This document shows positions 22,483-32,319 of a stretch of DNA of 64,000 bases, one piece after another. Made by a program: the position numbers and the translations under genes. The stretch comes from Cinnamomum chago. Lineage: Eukaryota; Streptophyta; Magnoliopsida; Laurales; Lauraceae. The notes beneath the pieces are model-generated. The model worked only from the letters and a program-made list of their open reading frames with translations, did no database searches and was not told the DNA's origin. Each line of letters begins with the position of its first letter. Within the stretch, counting starts at the first letter, position 1. The stretch spans positions 24,311,001-24,375,000 of the forward strand of contig CP142461.1 in NCBI GenBank assembly GCA_038049695.1, given 5' to 3'.

Positions 22483-22490
22483 TTTTTATA
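22483..22490 (-). promoter_or_regulatory. TATA box of antisense PMD gene
   Basis: Minus-strand TATAAAAA preceded by CTCTTC, about 120 bases upstream of the ATG at 22363. The leader between them is rich in CTT, a common plant 5' UTR feature. It suggests a promoter separate from the LTRs. Confidence 0.6.
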
Positions 22491-22547
22491 GAAGAGAGCA
22501 AACCAGAAGAGGAAATAAGGAGAAAAGAAAGGAGGTAAGTGCTAAAA

Positions 22548-22785
22548 ATTAGCAACCTTCCTAAAAGAGAGAAATTTGAGACATTCTCTCCCAAAGATAA
22601 GATTCTTTGCGAAATTTTCTCCAAAAAGAAAGGGAATGAGAAATATTCTCTCCCAAAGAGAGATACTTTGAGAAAATCTCTCCCAAAAGAAAGGAAACTT
22701 GAGAGATTCTCTCCAAGTAAGAATATTTTTAGATATTCTCTATCCAAGAGAGATATTTTTAGATATTCTTTACAAAATGACACCA
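22548..22785 (-). repeat. ~36-bp repeats upstream of the antisense TATA box
   Basis: Six or seven units of ATTCTCTCCCAAAGAGAGATA-like sequence joined by YTTTGAGAAA. Each holds a short inverted repeat of TCTCTCC and GAGAGA. The array starts about 60 bases upstream of the minus-strand TATA box, where promoter elements would be expected. Confidence 0.75.
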
Positions 22786-23060
22786 TGTGAGATCTAAGCC
22801 ATCTTTAAACGCTTAACGTCCCATGGGCTAGCCCACATGAGCCAGGTTTGACCACCTAGACACTAAAAAAGGCTTCCTTTCAAAAAAATTTCTCTTACCA
22901 ATAGCATACAAAATGGTTTCATGCCTCTTTGAGTCGATTGAACCATTCAAAAAAAAAAAAAAAGAAAGAAAGCCTCATGAGTTTCCAAAAAACCAAACCA
23001 TCCAATTTCATGAACCAAATTAAGCCAAAATCTTGAAATTGACAACTCACAAAAACCACA
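22786..23060 (+). other. Non-coding 3' part of element A interior
   Basis: Low-complexity A-rich sequence without a credible frame, between the PMD promoter side and the next tandem array. Confidence 0.45.
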
Positions 23061-23061
23061 C

Positions 23062-23352
23062 CCTGGTCCCCTAACTTGCCACATAAAGCTTGTTAGGTCA
23101 CAAGGCCAAAACCAAAAAATCCCCGACCCCCTGGCTCGCCACATGCAGCTTGTTAGGTCACAAGGTCAAAACCAAAATCCGACCCCCCAACTTGCCACAT
23201 ACAACTTGTTGGGTCACAAGGTCAAACTCCAAAAATAAAAGCCCGACCCCTAACCTGCCACATACAGCTTGTTAGGTCACAAGGTCAAAAACCAAAAATC
23301 CTTCTTGATCGCCTGATGCGCCACATAAAGCCCTTAGGTTCACAAGATCAAA
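23062..23352 (+). repeat. Five tandem ~60-bp units near the 3' LTR of element A
   Basis: Each unit contains CCCGACCCC, TTGCCACATA, AGCTTGTTAGGTCACAAGGT and CAAAACCAAAA. The last copy is the most diverged. Confidence 0.85.
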
Positions 23353-23560
23353 AGGAAAACCCAAAACCCAAATCCAACTCCCTCATGTCATTTTCAAAAC
23401 TTTGCCTTGAGATGGTACGTGATCCCTCTCACTACCATAAAATCCCCTTGGAAACTCAAAAGGTTTTTAAAAAAATGCTCAAAGACTCTTGGTCGAGTCA
23501 GAATCCCTCCTTCGAGATTCTCTTCGAAGCACATCGACTCCAAAAGCTACTCGTCGTTGC
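23353..23560 (+). other. Non-coding stretch before the polypurine tract of element A
   Basis: No gene seen; two short open frames here run across the LTR edge and are chance. Confidence 0.45.
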
Positions 23561-23576
23561 ACCTCGAGGGGGCATT
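23561..23576 (+). promoter_or_regulatory. Polypurine tract of element A
   Basis: ACCTCGAGGGGGCATT immediately before TGTTGACACC. This purine run next to the LTR primes plus-strand synthesis. Confidence 0.75.
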
Positions 23577-23654
23577 TGTTGACACCAAAAAAGTCACTTT
23601 GCCTCTTCAACATCAAGAAGCCGCATCCAACTACAAAAGGGCGTTGCTGCTTCA
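23577..23654 (+). repeat. 3' LTR of element A, first 78 bp
   Basis: Starts TGTTGACACC, a frequent Gypsy LTR start. The LTR is broken by Copia-1 and resumes at 32249. Confidence 0.85.
23650..23654. repeat. Target-site duplication of Copia-1, left copy (CTTCA)
   Basis: CTTCA precedes TGTTAGGG; the right copy at 32244-32248 follows the LTR end GGACTTTCA. Confidence 0.95.
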
Positions 23655-24015
23655 TGTTAGGGTCTTCATTAGTTTGCAATTAGATTGGATACATGCATTT
23701 TCATAAGCTTGACTTCTCATACTTCTTTATTGGAATCTTCATTCATCAAATGTTTTTAATCTTAGCATCAAAAAGGTCTTATGTTAATTCTTACTCAAAC
23801 ATGTTTTGATTTGTTCTTTAAAATCTATTTTTATCAAACATGTTAGCCCTTAGTCTAGCCTTACCCCTAAGACCAAAAAATTCCTTTTTGAAATCATTTT
23901 TAAATCTTTAAAAATTCAAGAATGGTCGGCCAGCCGAGCTCTTGTCGGTCACCTATCGGCTCCTATTCCAGAATGTAAAAACAATGCATCAGGGAATGTC
24001 GGTCAGGTTGTCGGT

Positions 24016-24148
24016 CAGCTGTCGGTCGACCGAACTCCAGTTCGGTGAATCAACACCTTTTTCAACGGTCTGAATTTTTCAAAAATATAGCCATTGTAAT
24101 GTGACCGTTGGGGGCGGTCGACCGAGCCCTGTTTGTCGGTCGACCGAC
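24016..24148 (+). repeat. GGTCGACC palindrome cluster, Copia-1 5' LTR
   Basis: TCGGTCGACCGA at 24022-24033, a second at about 24115-24126 and GTCGGTCGACCGAC at 24135-24148. They lie 25-150 bases upstream of the TATA box. The 3' LTR copies are at 31161-31172, 31254-31265 and 31275-31288. Confidence 0.9.
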
Positions 24149-24175
24149 AATAGTTCCGTTGGAGCTCGTTTTCTC

Positions 24176-24183
24176 TATAAAAA
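24176..24183 (+). promoter_or_regulatory. TATA box in 5' LTR of Copia-1
   Basis: TATAAAAA after TTCTC, repeated at 31316-31323 in the 3' LTR. Confidence 0.7.
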
Positions 24184-25100
24184 GAATTCTTCCTTGGGAT
24201 TTGTGCCAACACTTTTGAAACTTTTGAGGGCCTAGGAAGGTGGGACATACATGCTAGGCTAGAGGGAAGCTAGGAGGGCAAATCATCATGACAAAACTTT
24301 GATTCTTCATTGGGTTTGCTTCTCTTATCCTTATTTTATTCATGCTTGTCTTTAGATCTTTGATTTCTTAAAAGGCATAATTAAAAGTGTTCAAATGCTG
24401 AATGTTTAAACATGATTTTTTTTTAAACTATGTTTATCATTTTAACTTCATCATTTGTTTAAGAAAACTCACATGTTAGACATTTATTTTTCTCTTTCAA
24501 AAAACATGTGTAGTCATTCTATCTCATATCATTTATGAGCTTTGATTTTCAAAAGGGATAGAAGTAGATTTAAAGGCATATGTATCATTTATTGATCTTT
24601 GCATTTATCATGCATATGTCTTAGTTAAATTATCACTTTCATATCAGCCTATGTTAAGAGGCATTTAATTGTATTCACTTGCATCTCATTGTATGCTTGT
24701 TTAGGCATAGTTTTGAGATTAAATCTTGTTGTAAAGGTTTATGCTTAGCCTATTGAAAAGCATATGTGATAGTATAGGTTAATGCTTAGCCTTGAGTAAA
24801 AAGCATTTGTGATTGTAAGGTTGGAGGTTAGCCTAAACCTTAAAATAGATAGTGGAATACCGGTAGGAGTACCGGGAGTGGATGTAGGCATGTTTGGCTG
24901 AACCACTATAAAATTGCTTGTTATGGTGATTGTGTGGATGATGCTCTTATGTTTAATGTTTCCTTATCAATGTCAATTTTGATTGTATCGATTATTTTCT
25001 TACTTGATATTGGTTTAGAAAAGAATTGGGCTTAGTTGTTTGAGTGCACCCTATTCACCCCCCCCCCCCCCTCTCTAGGGTTCGGTTCTGGACTTTCAAT

Positions 25101-25112
25101 TGGTATCAGAGC
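25101..25112 (+). promoter_or_regulatory. Primer-binding site of Copia-1 (initiator tRNA-Met)
   Basis: TGGTATCAGAGC two bases after the 5' LTR end, matching the standard plant initiator-Met primer site. Confidence 0.95.
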
Positions 25113-25179
25113 CTAGGTGCTCTTGTCTAGGTCTAACTAACCTTGAGAGAATCTTAGAGTGTTTTCATTAGTTGCCATT

Positions 25180-26802
25180 ATGCAAACTCATTTGGGAGAA
25201 GGGAATGCTACAAATAGACCACCCTTGTTTAATGGAACACATTATCGCTATTGGAAAATTAGAATGCTAGTGTTCTTAGATTCTCATAACTTAGATGTTT
25301 GGAATATCATAGAAGAAGACTATCATCCTCCTACCATCACTGAGCAAGACACGGAAGGATATGTCATCTCCATTAAACCAAAGCCTAAGAGAGAATGGAC
25401 TCAAGGAGAAAAGGATAGGGCTAATTTAAATGCTAAGGCAAAGAATTCTTTGTATTGTGCTTTATCTCAAGAGGAGTTTAATAGAGTAGTCAATTGCAAA
25501 ACGGCTAAGGAGGTTTGGGATACTTTGAGACTACTCATGAAGGAACGGATCAAGTCAAGATAGCCAAAATTCAAATGTTGACATCTAAATTTGAAGATAT
25601 CAAGATGCTTGAGGAAGAAACATTTGATGAATTCTATTATAAATTCATGGAGATTGTCAACTCTCTTATAGGTCTAGAAGAGAAAATGGATGAGTCTAAG
25701 GCTGTGAGGAAAATCTTAAGATCTCTTCCTAAAAGATTCAAACCCAAGATTGTAACCATAGCGGAAAGCAAAAATGTTGACAAAATTAAACTTGAAGAGT
25801 TAAGAGGAAATCTTCTTACCTATGAACTAGATCTAGAAGTTCCTAGCAAAAAGAAAGGAGTAGCTTTTTCATCTCAATTAAAGGAAAATGAGAGTGATGA
25901 TGACAATGCCTTGTTTGTTAAAAAATTTAAAAAATTCTTTAGAAACAACAAGAGTAATAGAAATTCGGATGAATCTAAAAGTCCTAGATTCCAAAGAAAT
26001 TTCAAAGGATCCCTTAAGAAGGTTGTTCAATGTTACAATGTCAAGGGGTTTGGTCACATTGCTCAAAATTGCTCTACCCCCAAAGAATCTGAAAAAGGAG
26101 ATAGGAAAGGTAAAAAAAGTCTTAAACATAACTTGGGATGAAGAAGATGAAGGTAGTGATCATAATGAATCTCAAAATGATGAAGATGAAAATTCCCCTA
26201 ATTGGCTTCTCTTTACATCTATTGAAGGAGACAATGAGCATAATACTCTAATAGATGAAACAATAGGGAAAGAGCAACTAAAGGATGAGATTAATGAAAT
26301 TCAACAAGCCTATGATGAACTATATGAAAATTGGGAAAACTTGATTAAGAAAAACAAAATCTTGAAAGAAGAAACCAAAAGGCTTGTGATTATTATGAAA
26401 GATGAAAGAAGATCTTTAGAACAAAAGATGACTACTTTAAATGAGAATCTTACCCATGCTCAAAAGGAAATTCATAATTTACAATCCAAACTTGAGTCCA
26501 GTCAACTTGAAACAAACTCACTTCAAATGAAGCTCACTAAAGGAAAATTTGTTGTTGATAAATTCACCCTACGTAATGACAAGTTTTACCAAATGTTGGG
26601 TATGCATAAAATCTTTGGAGACAAGAATGGGTTAGGTTTTGAAGGTTCCTCTAGCAATAACAAAAATGACTTTCAAATTTTTACTAGGACCTTTCATAAA
26701 TCTATGAATGAGAAAAACTATACCTCCAGAGGGATTTGCCACTTTTGCAATCGTAGTGGGCATTTAGTTCCTAGTTGTCCATACAAAATTAGAATGGCTT
26801 AG
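25180..26802 (+). pseudogene. gag of Copia-1
   Basis: Starts at ATG 25180 (MQTHLGEGNATNRPPLFNGT), a typical Copia gag start. The capsid part contains HYRYWKIRM and then, after a frameshift near 25540, TFDEFYYKFMEIVNSL and LRSLPKRF. The first zinc knuckle reads CYNVKGFGHIAQNC, so its second Cys is replaced by Val. Another shift near 26110 leads to an acidic stretch, a long coiled coil (about 26280-26540) and a second, intact CCHC knuckle, CHFCNRSGHLVPSC, near 26740. It ends at TAG 26800-26802. Gag forms the particle and packages RNA. The extended coiled-coil tail is matched by the protein of Copia-2. Confidence 0.88.
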
Positions 26803-26816
26803 AAAACTCCTCTAGA

Positions 26817-27300
26817 ATGTCTTTCAAGTTTATTCCCAAGATCATTTCTCTTAAATCTCCTTTGACTAGTTGGATTATTAAAGATAGAACTTTTAAGAGT
26901 CTTTTTGCTCAAACTGCCTTAAAAGCTAAGGAGAATCCTACCTGGTTCTTAGATAGTGGTTGCTCCAAACATATGACAAGAGACCGATCTAGATTCAACT
27001 CGATTGTGGATTATGATGGATGAAATGTATCTTTTGGAGATAATAGTAAAGCTCAAATCATTGGCAAAGGATGTGTTAAAGGAGATCAAATGCCAAACTT
27101 AAATTATGTTTTTCTAGTGGAAGGATTGAAGCATAATCTTCTAAGCATAAGTCAACTTTGTGACAAAGGAAACAAGGTTATTTTTTATAGTCAATCTTGC
27201 AAAGTTTTTTATGATGAATCCAATCAAGTATTCTTACTGACTCTAGAACCAAAGGAAACATCTATATCATAGAAGAACGTGATGAAAATGAGTCTAGGTG
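26817..27300 (+). pseudogene. Protease domain of Copia-1
   Basis: The active site is intact: TWFLDSGCSKHMTRD near 26940-26985. A TGA at 27021-27023 interrupts the frame. The typical end, MPNLNYVFLVEGLKHNLLSI followed by SQLCDKGNKV, follows in the same frame at 27090-27180. Another break near 27272 leads to the integrase frame. It would cleave the Copia polyprotein. Confidence 0.88.
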
Positions 27301-27301
27301 C

Positions 27302-28349
27302 TTGATAACAAAAGATCAAGAAAACTACCTCTGGCATCAAAGGTTGAGCCACATAAACTTCAAGCTAATGAGGATCTTATCAAAGAATGAAATTGTGAGA
27401 GGAATTCCTAAGTTGAGTGATGAAAAATCTGATATCCGTAAAGCCTGTCAACTAGGGAAACAAATCAAGAAAAGCTTCAAAGGTTTAAAGGATATATCTT
27501 CCTCTCGTCCGTTTGAATTAATCCATATGGACTTGATAGGGCCTGCACCTGTGCAAAGTATTGGAGGAAAGAAATTTATTCTAGTTATGGTAGATGATTA
27601 TTCTCGGTTTAGATGGATTGCTTTTCTTCATGCTAAATCAGATGCCATAGAAAATATCATTAGAATTTGTAACAAGATACAAGTTGAAAAGGATTGCAAG
27701 ATTCGTAAGATTAGAAGTGATCATGGAGGTGAGTTTGAAAATGAAAGATTTGCCAAATTTTGTGGTACTCATGGCATTGATCACCAATTCTCTACTCCTA
27801 AAACACCTCAACAAAATGGAGTGGCTGAAAGGAAAAATAGAGTGATTCAAGAAATGGCTAGGACTATGCTCAATGAAAAGCATCTATCTCGCAATCTATG
27901 GGCTGAAGCAGTTAACACTGCTTGTTATCTTATAAACAGAGTCTATCTAACAAAAAATACCAACAAAACCCCCTATGAACTCTACTTTGGAAGAAAACCT
28001 AATTTGGGATATTTGAAAGTGTTTGGTAGAAAGTGTTACATCCTGAGAGATAGAGAGCAATTGGAAAAATTTGAGCCTAAGTCTGATGAAGGAATTTTCC
28101 TAGGATACTCTAACAAAAGTAAAGCTTATAGAGTATTCAATCATAGAACCATGACCATAATGGAATCAGCTCATGTTGTTATTGATGAATCAAATCAAAT
28201 TGGAAAAACTTTACTTGACGACGATGAAGCTAAAGTTACCATTGAACCATCTATTCCCAAAGAAACAGAAAATGTCCTCCCCATTACAGCCAGTATACCA
28301 ACTAGATTAATGAAGAATCATCCGTTGGATAATGTTATTGGAAACATCA
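27302..28349 (+). pseudogene. Integrase of Copia-1
   Basis: Open for over 340 codons. The zinc domain has LWHQRLSHIN for the His pair, but the first Cys of the CxxC is missing (IRKACQLGKQ). All three core acids remain: Asp in IHMDLIGP, Asp in IRSDHGGEFEN and Glu in GVAERKNRV. The GKxPYELYFGRKP-like C-terminal segment and YSNKSKAYRVFN are present. The frame is cut at 28349 by the 418-bp insert and resumes at 28773. Integrase would insert the Copia cDNA, giving the 5-bp duplications seen here. Confidence 0.92.
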
Positions 28350-28767
28350 TGTTAGAGAGTGGCAGCCCGACGATGTCAACTAGACGTCGGGAGGGTTCTT
28401 GAGTTCGTCTTTTTGTCATGGGGTTCCTTTAGTATTTTGAGAATTGTATTGGCCTATGTTGGCCTCTTAAGGGTTGTAACTAAAACTTAACTCGCTTTTG
28501 TATTTGTCTCATAACTTGAATGATGATGGAAATGCCATGTTAACTCCTTTCTTTTGATACTATGTCTTGTTATTATTTGTTATAGCACTTAAAGATTTAT
28601 GGGTGCTTATCCTTATGTGATTTGCTACACGCTTCCGCAAACTTGATCATGTGAGTCAGATTCCGCGTGCTTCGGGAATCCTCACCGCGGGAACCTGTGG
28701 GAAAAACATAACAATCACCAAATTCACACCACGTCGCAAGCCCAGGGTCCGTTCCGAGGTCGCGACA
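28350..28767 (+). mobile_element. 418-bp LTR-like insert 'H' in Copia-1
   Basis: Begins TGTTAGAGAG and ends GGTCGCGACA, with CATCA on both sides (28345-28349 and 28768-28772). Removing it and one CATCA restores the Copia-1 frame. Its body matches the last part of LTR B (38760-39194): GACGATGTCA, ATTGGCCTWTGTTGGCCTCT, GATTTGCTACACGCTTCCGC and CCTGTGGGAAA. It holds only the end of that LTR type, so it is a short derivative or a small solo LTR. Confidence 0.85.
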
Positions 28768-28772
28768 CATCA

Positions 28773-29660
28773 AAAGTGGGGTTATGACTCGAAGACAAGT
28801 TCAAAATTTATGTGCTCATTATTCTTTTGTGTCTCAAATCGAGCCCAAAATTTTTTCTAAGGTTGAATCTAAATTCGAATGGATGGAGGCAATGCAGGAG
28901 GAACTAAGTCAATTTAAGAAGAATGATGTTTGGGATCTTGTTCCTTTACCTAAAGAAAAAAATCCAATAGGAACTAAGTGGATTTAAGAACAAGTCAGAT
29001 GAATCCGGAAATGTAATAAGGAACAAGGCAAGATTAGTTGCAAGGCAAGATTAGTTGCCAAAGGATATGCTCAAATAGAAGGAGTTGACTTTGAAGAAAC
29101 CTTTGCTCCTGTCGCTCGTTTGGAATCCATACAAATTTTATTGGCATATGCTAGTAGTATGGGAATCAAATTATTTCAAATGGATGTTAAGAGTGCTTTC
29201 CTAAATGGTGAAATTGAGGAAGATGTGTATGTAACACAACCGGAAGGTTTTAAAGATCCTCATCACCCTGAATATGTGTATAAACTCAAGAAAGCCCTCT
29301 ATGGTTTAAAACAAGCACCAAGGGCATGGTATGAAAAACTCACTAACCATTTGATTGAAAATGAGTTTAACTGTGGAAAGGTTGACAGGACGCTCTTTAT
29401 TAAGAAGATTGACCAAGACATACTTGTTGCTCAAATTTATGTTGATGATATAGTCTTTGGATCAACTTCAGATCAGCTTGCTCAAGGATTTTCTGAACTA
29501 ATGAGTTCTACTTTTGAGATGAGTTTGGTAGGTCCCCTGCAATTTTTCTTGGGCTTCAAGTTAATCAGACTGAAAAGGGTATTTTCCTTAGTCAGTCCAA
29601 ATTTGCCTTAAAAATTGTCAAGAAGTTCGGATTAGGAAACTCCAAAACTAGTTGTAATCC
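28773..29660 (+). pseudogene. Reverse transcriptase of Copia-1
   Basis: The linker VMTRRQVQNLCAHYSFVSQI leads to WMEAMQEELSQFKKNDVWDL. TAA at 28985-28987 and an exact 17-bp tandem duplication at 29024-29057 break the frame before [10 protein letters not shown]. The core then reads openly: [39 protein letters not shown] and the catalytic [11 protein letters not shown] near 29440. A frameshift near 29570 precedes the RNase H part. It would copy element RNA to DNA in the cytoplasmic particle. Confidence 0.92.
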
Positions 29661-30387
29661 CATGGGATATACATCTAAGCTTTCCAATGACCCTCAAGGC
29701 AAAAAGGTAGACCAAAAACTCTACAGAAGTATGATAGGAAGCTTAATTTATCTTACTGCCAGCAGACCAGACCTTTCTTTTAGTGTTGGGATTTGTGCTA
29801 GGTACCAATCTGATCCTCGTGATTCTCACCTCAAAGCTGTCAAACGTATCATCAAATATATTCATGGGACTACTAATTATGGTATTTGGTATCCAAGTGA
29901 TTCTACATTACAATTGATTGGATACAGTGATGCTGATTGGGCAGGATCCATAGATGATAGAAAGAGAACTAGTGGCTGCTGCTATTTCATAGGAAACTGT
30001 TTAGTTGCTTGGCATAGTAAAAAACAGAATTCGGTTTCCTTATCTACTACCGAAGCTGAATACATAGCTGTAGGAAGTTGTTGTGCTCAATTGTTGTGGA
30101 TGAAACAAACTCTTTTAGATTATAATGTTCCTCAACAATGTATGCCTATCATGTGTGATAACTCAAGTGCCATTAGTATCTCCAAAATTCCTATGCAACA
30201 TTCACACACCAAGCATATTGACATTCGATATCATTTTGTGCGTGATCATGCTATTCAAGGCACAATAGAATTACCTTTTGTTCCCACTAATGCTCAATTG
30301 GCTGATTTCTTTACAAAACCCCTTGGAAATGAACGTTTTATCAAATTGCATCATCAATTGGGCATTGGCCCTTGCCCTGATCATTAA
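29661..30387 (+). pseudogene. RNase H and pol C-terminus of Copia-1
   Basis: Open from 29662 to TAA at 30385-30387. YRSMIGSLIYLTASRPDLSF is the RT-connection signature. RNase H acids are present: Asp in GYSDADWAGS, Glu in STTEAEYIA and Asp in MCDNSSAISIS. It ends with TKHIDIRYHFVRDH and LADFFTKPL, both typical of Copia. The domain itself looks intact, although its upstream frame is shifted. Confidence 0.9.
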
Positions 30388-30782
30388 TTCCTTGTAGTTC
30401 CAAACACATGTACCTGCTTATCATTTTTATTATGTATTATAAACAGGTGCTACTAACAAGGTTTGTTTTCTTATTTATAAACAGGGCTAAATTCTTTGCA
30501 ATTAGATGTCAAAGGGGGAGAGATATAGATATACAAATTGGCAAATATCATTTCATCTCTGGCCTTGATTGAGGGGAAGAAGTGCTATGATCTTCTATCT
30601 AGTGGAGAGAAAGTTTCGTGGTACAAGTTGAGGGGGAGCAAAGATATAGATGACTGCTTCATTGCTCCCGCAGAGAAAATCCAAATGCTCTCTAATATCC
30701 AAAGCAAAGATATCCAAGTTTCTTTGAAGGAAGAAGATAGAGTCAAGCTTCACAGTTGCCATCAAATTGCAAAGGGGGAGAT
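30388..30782 (+). other. 3' untranslated part and polypurine tract of Copia-1
   Basis: About 400 bases with no gene. Purine runs AAAGGGGGAGAGA near 30509 and GAGGGGGAGC near 30630 resemble the true tract GCAAAGGGGGAGAT at 30769-30782, which adjoins the 3' LTR. Confidence 0.8.
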
Positions 30783-32243
30783 TGTTAGGGTTTTCATTAA
30801 TTTGCAATTAGATTGGATACATGCATTTTCATAAGCTTGACTTCTCATACTTCTTTATTGGAATCTTCATGCATCAAATGTTTTTAATCTTAGCATCAAA
30901 AAGGTCTTATGTTAATTCTTGCTCAAACATGTTTTGATTTGCTCTTTAAAATCTATTTTTATCAAACATGTTAGCCCTTGGTCTAGCCTTACCCCCAGGA
31001 CCAAAAAATTCCTTTTTGAAATCATTTTTAAATCTTTAAAAATTCAGGAATGGTCGGTCAGCCGAGCTCTTGTCGGTCACCTGTCGGCTCCTATTCCAGA
31101 ATGTAAAAACAATGCATCAGGGAACGTCGGTCAGGTTGTCGCTCGAGTGTCGGTCAGCTGTCGGTCGACCGAACTCCAGTTCATTGAACCGACACCTTTT
31201 TCAACGGTCTGAATTTTTCAAAAATATAGCCGTTGTAATGTGACTGTTGGGGGTCGGTCGACCGAGCCTTGTTTGTCGGTCGACCGACAATAGTTCCGTT
31301 GGAGCTCGTTTTCTCTATAAAAAGAATTCTTCTTTGGGATTTGTGCCAACACTTTTGAAACTTTTGAGGGCCAAGGAAGGTGGGACATCCATGCTAGGCT
31401 AGAGGGAAGCTAGGAGGGCAAATCATCATGACAAAACTTTGATTCTTCATTGGGTTTGCTTCTCTTATCCTTATTTTATTCATGCTTGTCTTTAGATCTT
31501 TGATTTCTTAAAAGGCATGACTAAAAGTGTTCAAATGCTGAATGTTTAAACATGATTTGTTTTTAAACTATATTTATCATTTTAACTTCATCATTTGTTT
31601 AAGAAAACTCACATGTTAGACATTTATTGTTCTCTTTCAAAAAACATGTGTAGTCATTCTATCTCATATCATTTATGAGCTTTGATTTTCAAAAGGGATA
31701 GAAGTAGATTTAAAGGCATATGTATCATTTATTGATCTTTGCATTTATCATGCATATGTCTTAGTTAAATTATCACTTTCATATCAGCCTATGTTAAGAG
31801 GCATTTAATTGTATTCACTTGCATCTCATTGTATGCTTGTTTAGGCATAGTTTTTAGATTAAATCTTGTTGTAAAGGTTTATGCTTAGCCTATTGAAAAG
31901 CATATGTGATAGTATAGGTTAATGCTTAGCCTTGAGTAAAAAGCATTTGTGATTGTAAGGTTGGAGGTTAGCCTAAACCTTAAAATAGATAGTGGAATAC
32001 CGGTAGGAGTACCGGGAGTGGATGTAGGCATGTTTGGCCGAACCACTATAAAATTGCTTGTTATGGTGATTGTGTGGATGATGCTCTTATGTTTAATGTT
32101 TCCTTATCAATGTCAATTTTGATTGTATCAATTATTTTCTTACTTGATATTGGTTTAGAAAAGAATTGGGTTTAGTTGTTTGAGTGCACCCTATTCAACC
32201 CCCCCCCCCCCCCCCCTCTCTAGGGTTCGATTCTGGACTTTCA
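30783..32243 (+). repeat. 3' LTR of Copia-1
   Basis: 1461 bp, TGTTAGGG to GGACTTTCA. It differs from the 5' LTR by scattered substitutions, a short extra run GCTCGAGTGTCGGTC near 31141 and a longer C run at 32199-32216. Confidence 0.95.
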
Positions 32244-32248
32244 CTTCA
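32244..32248. repeat. Target-site duplication of Copia-1, right copy (CTTCA)
   Basis: Perfect match to 23650-23654; the host LTR sequence of element A resumes after it. Confidence 0.95.
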
Positions 32249-32319
32249 AGCATCAGATCTTGTCAGAATCAGACAAAAACTGCAAGATCCTTCAAGACAG
32301 CCAAAAGAGGGGTTCACAT

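Larger units (their letters stand above)
23655..25098 (+). repeat. 5' LTR of Copia-1
   Basis: TGTTAGGGTCTTC to GGACTTTCA, 1444 bp. Includes GGTCGACC palindromes, a TATA box at 24176-24183, the 'GCTTAGCC' repeats and a C12 run near the end. Confidence 0.95.
23655..32243 (+). mobile_element. Copia-1, full-structure Ty1/Copia element
   Basis: It has 5' LTR, initiator-Met primer site, gag with two zinc knuckles, protease, integrase, RT, RNase H, polypurine tract and 3' LTR, in the protease-integrase-RT order that defines Copia. LTRs are 1444 and 1461 bp. A long coiled coil and second zinc knuckle in gag suggest a SIRE/Maximus-type lineage, but that is only moderately supported. Frameshifts in gag, protease and RT, stops, and a 418-bp insertion make it inactive. 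It is 8589 bp including that insertion. Confidence 0.93.

Noticed and set aside
24016-24148. Regularly repeated palindromes that might recall a CRISPR array
   Set aside because: Spacing is irregular, spacers are not unique inserts, and the context is a plant LTR.
32199-32216. C18 run as a functional G-quadruplex promoter
   Set aside because: Similar C runs at the same LTR place differ in length between copies, as expected for slippage or assembly error.
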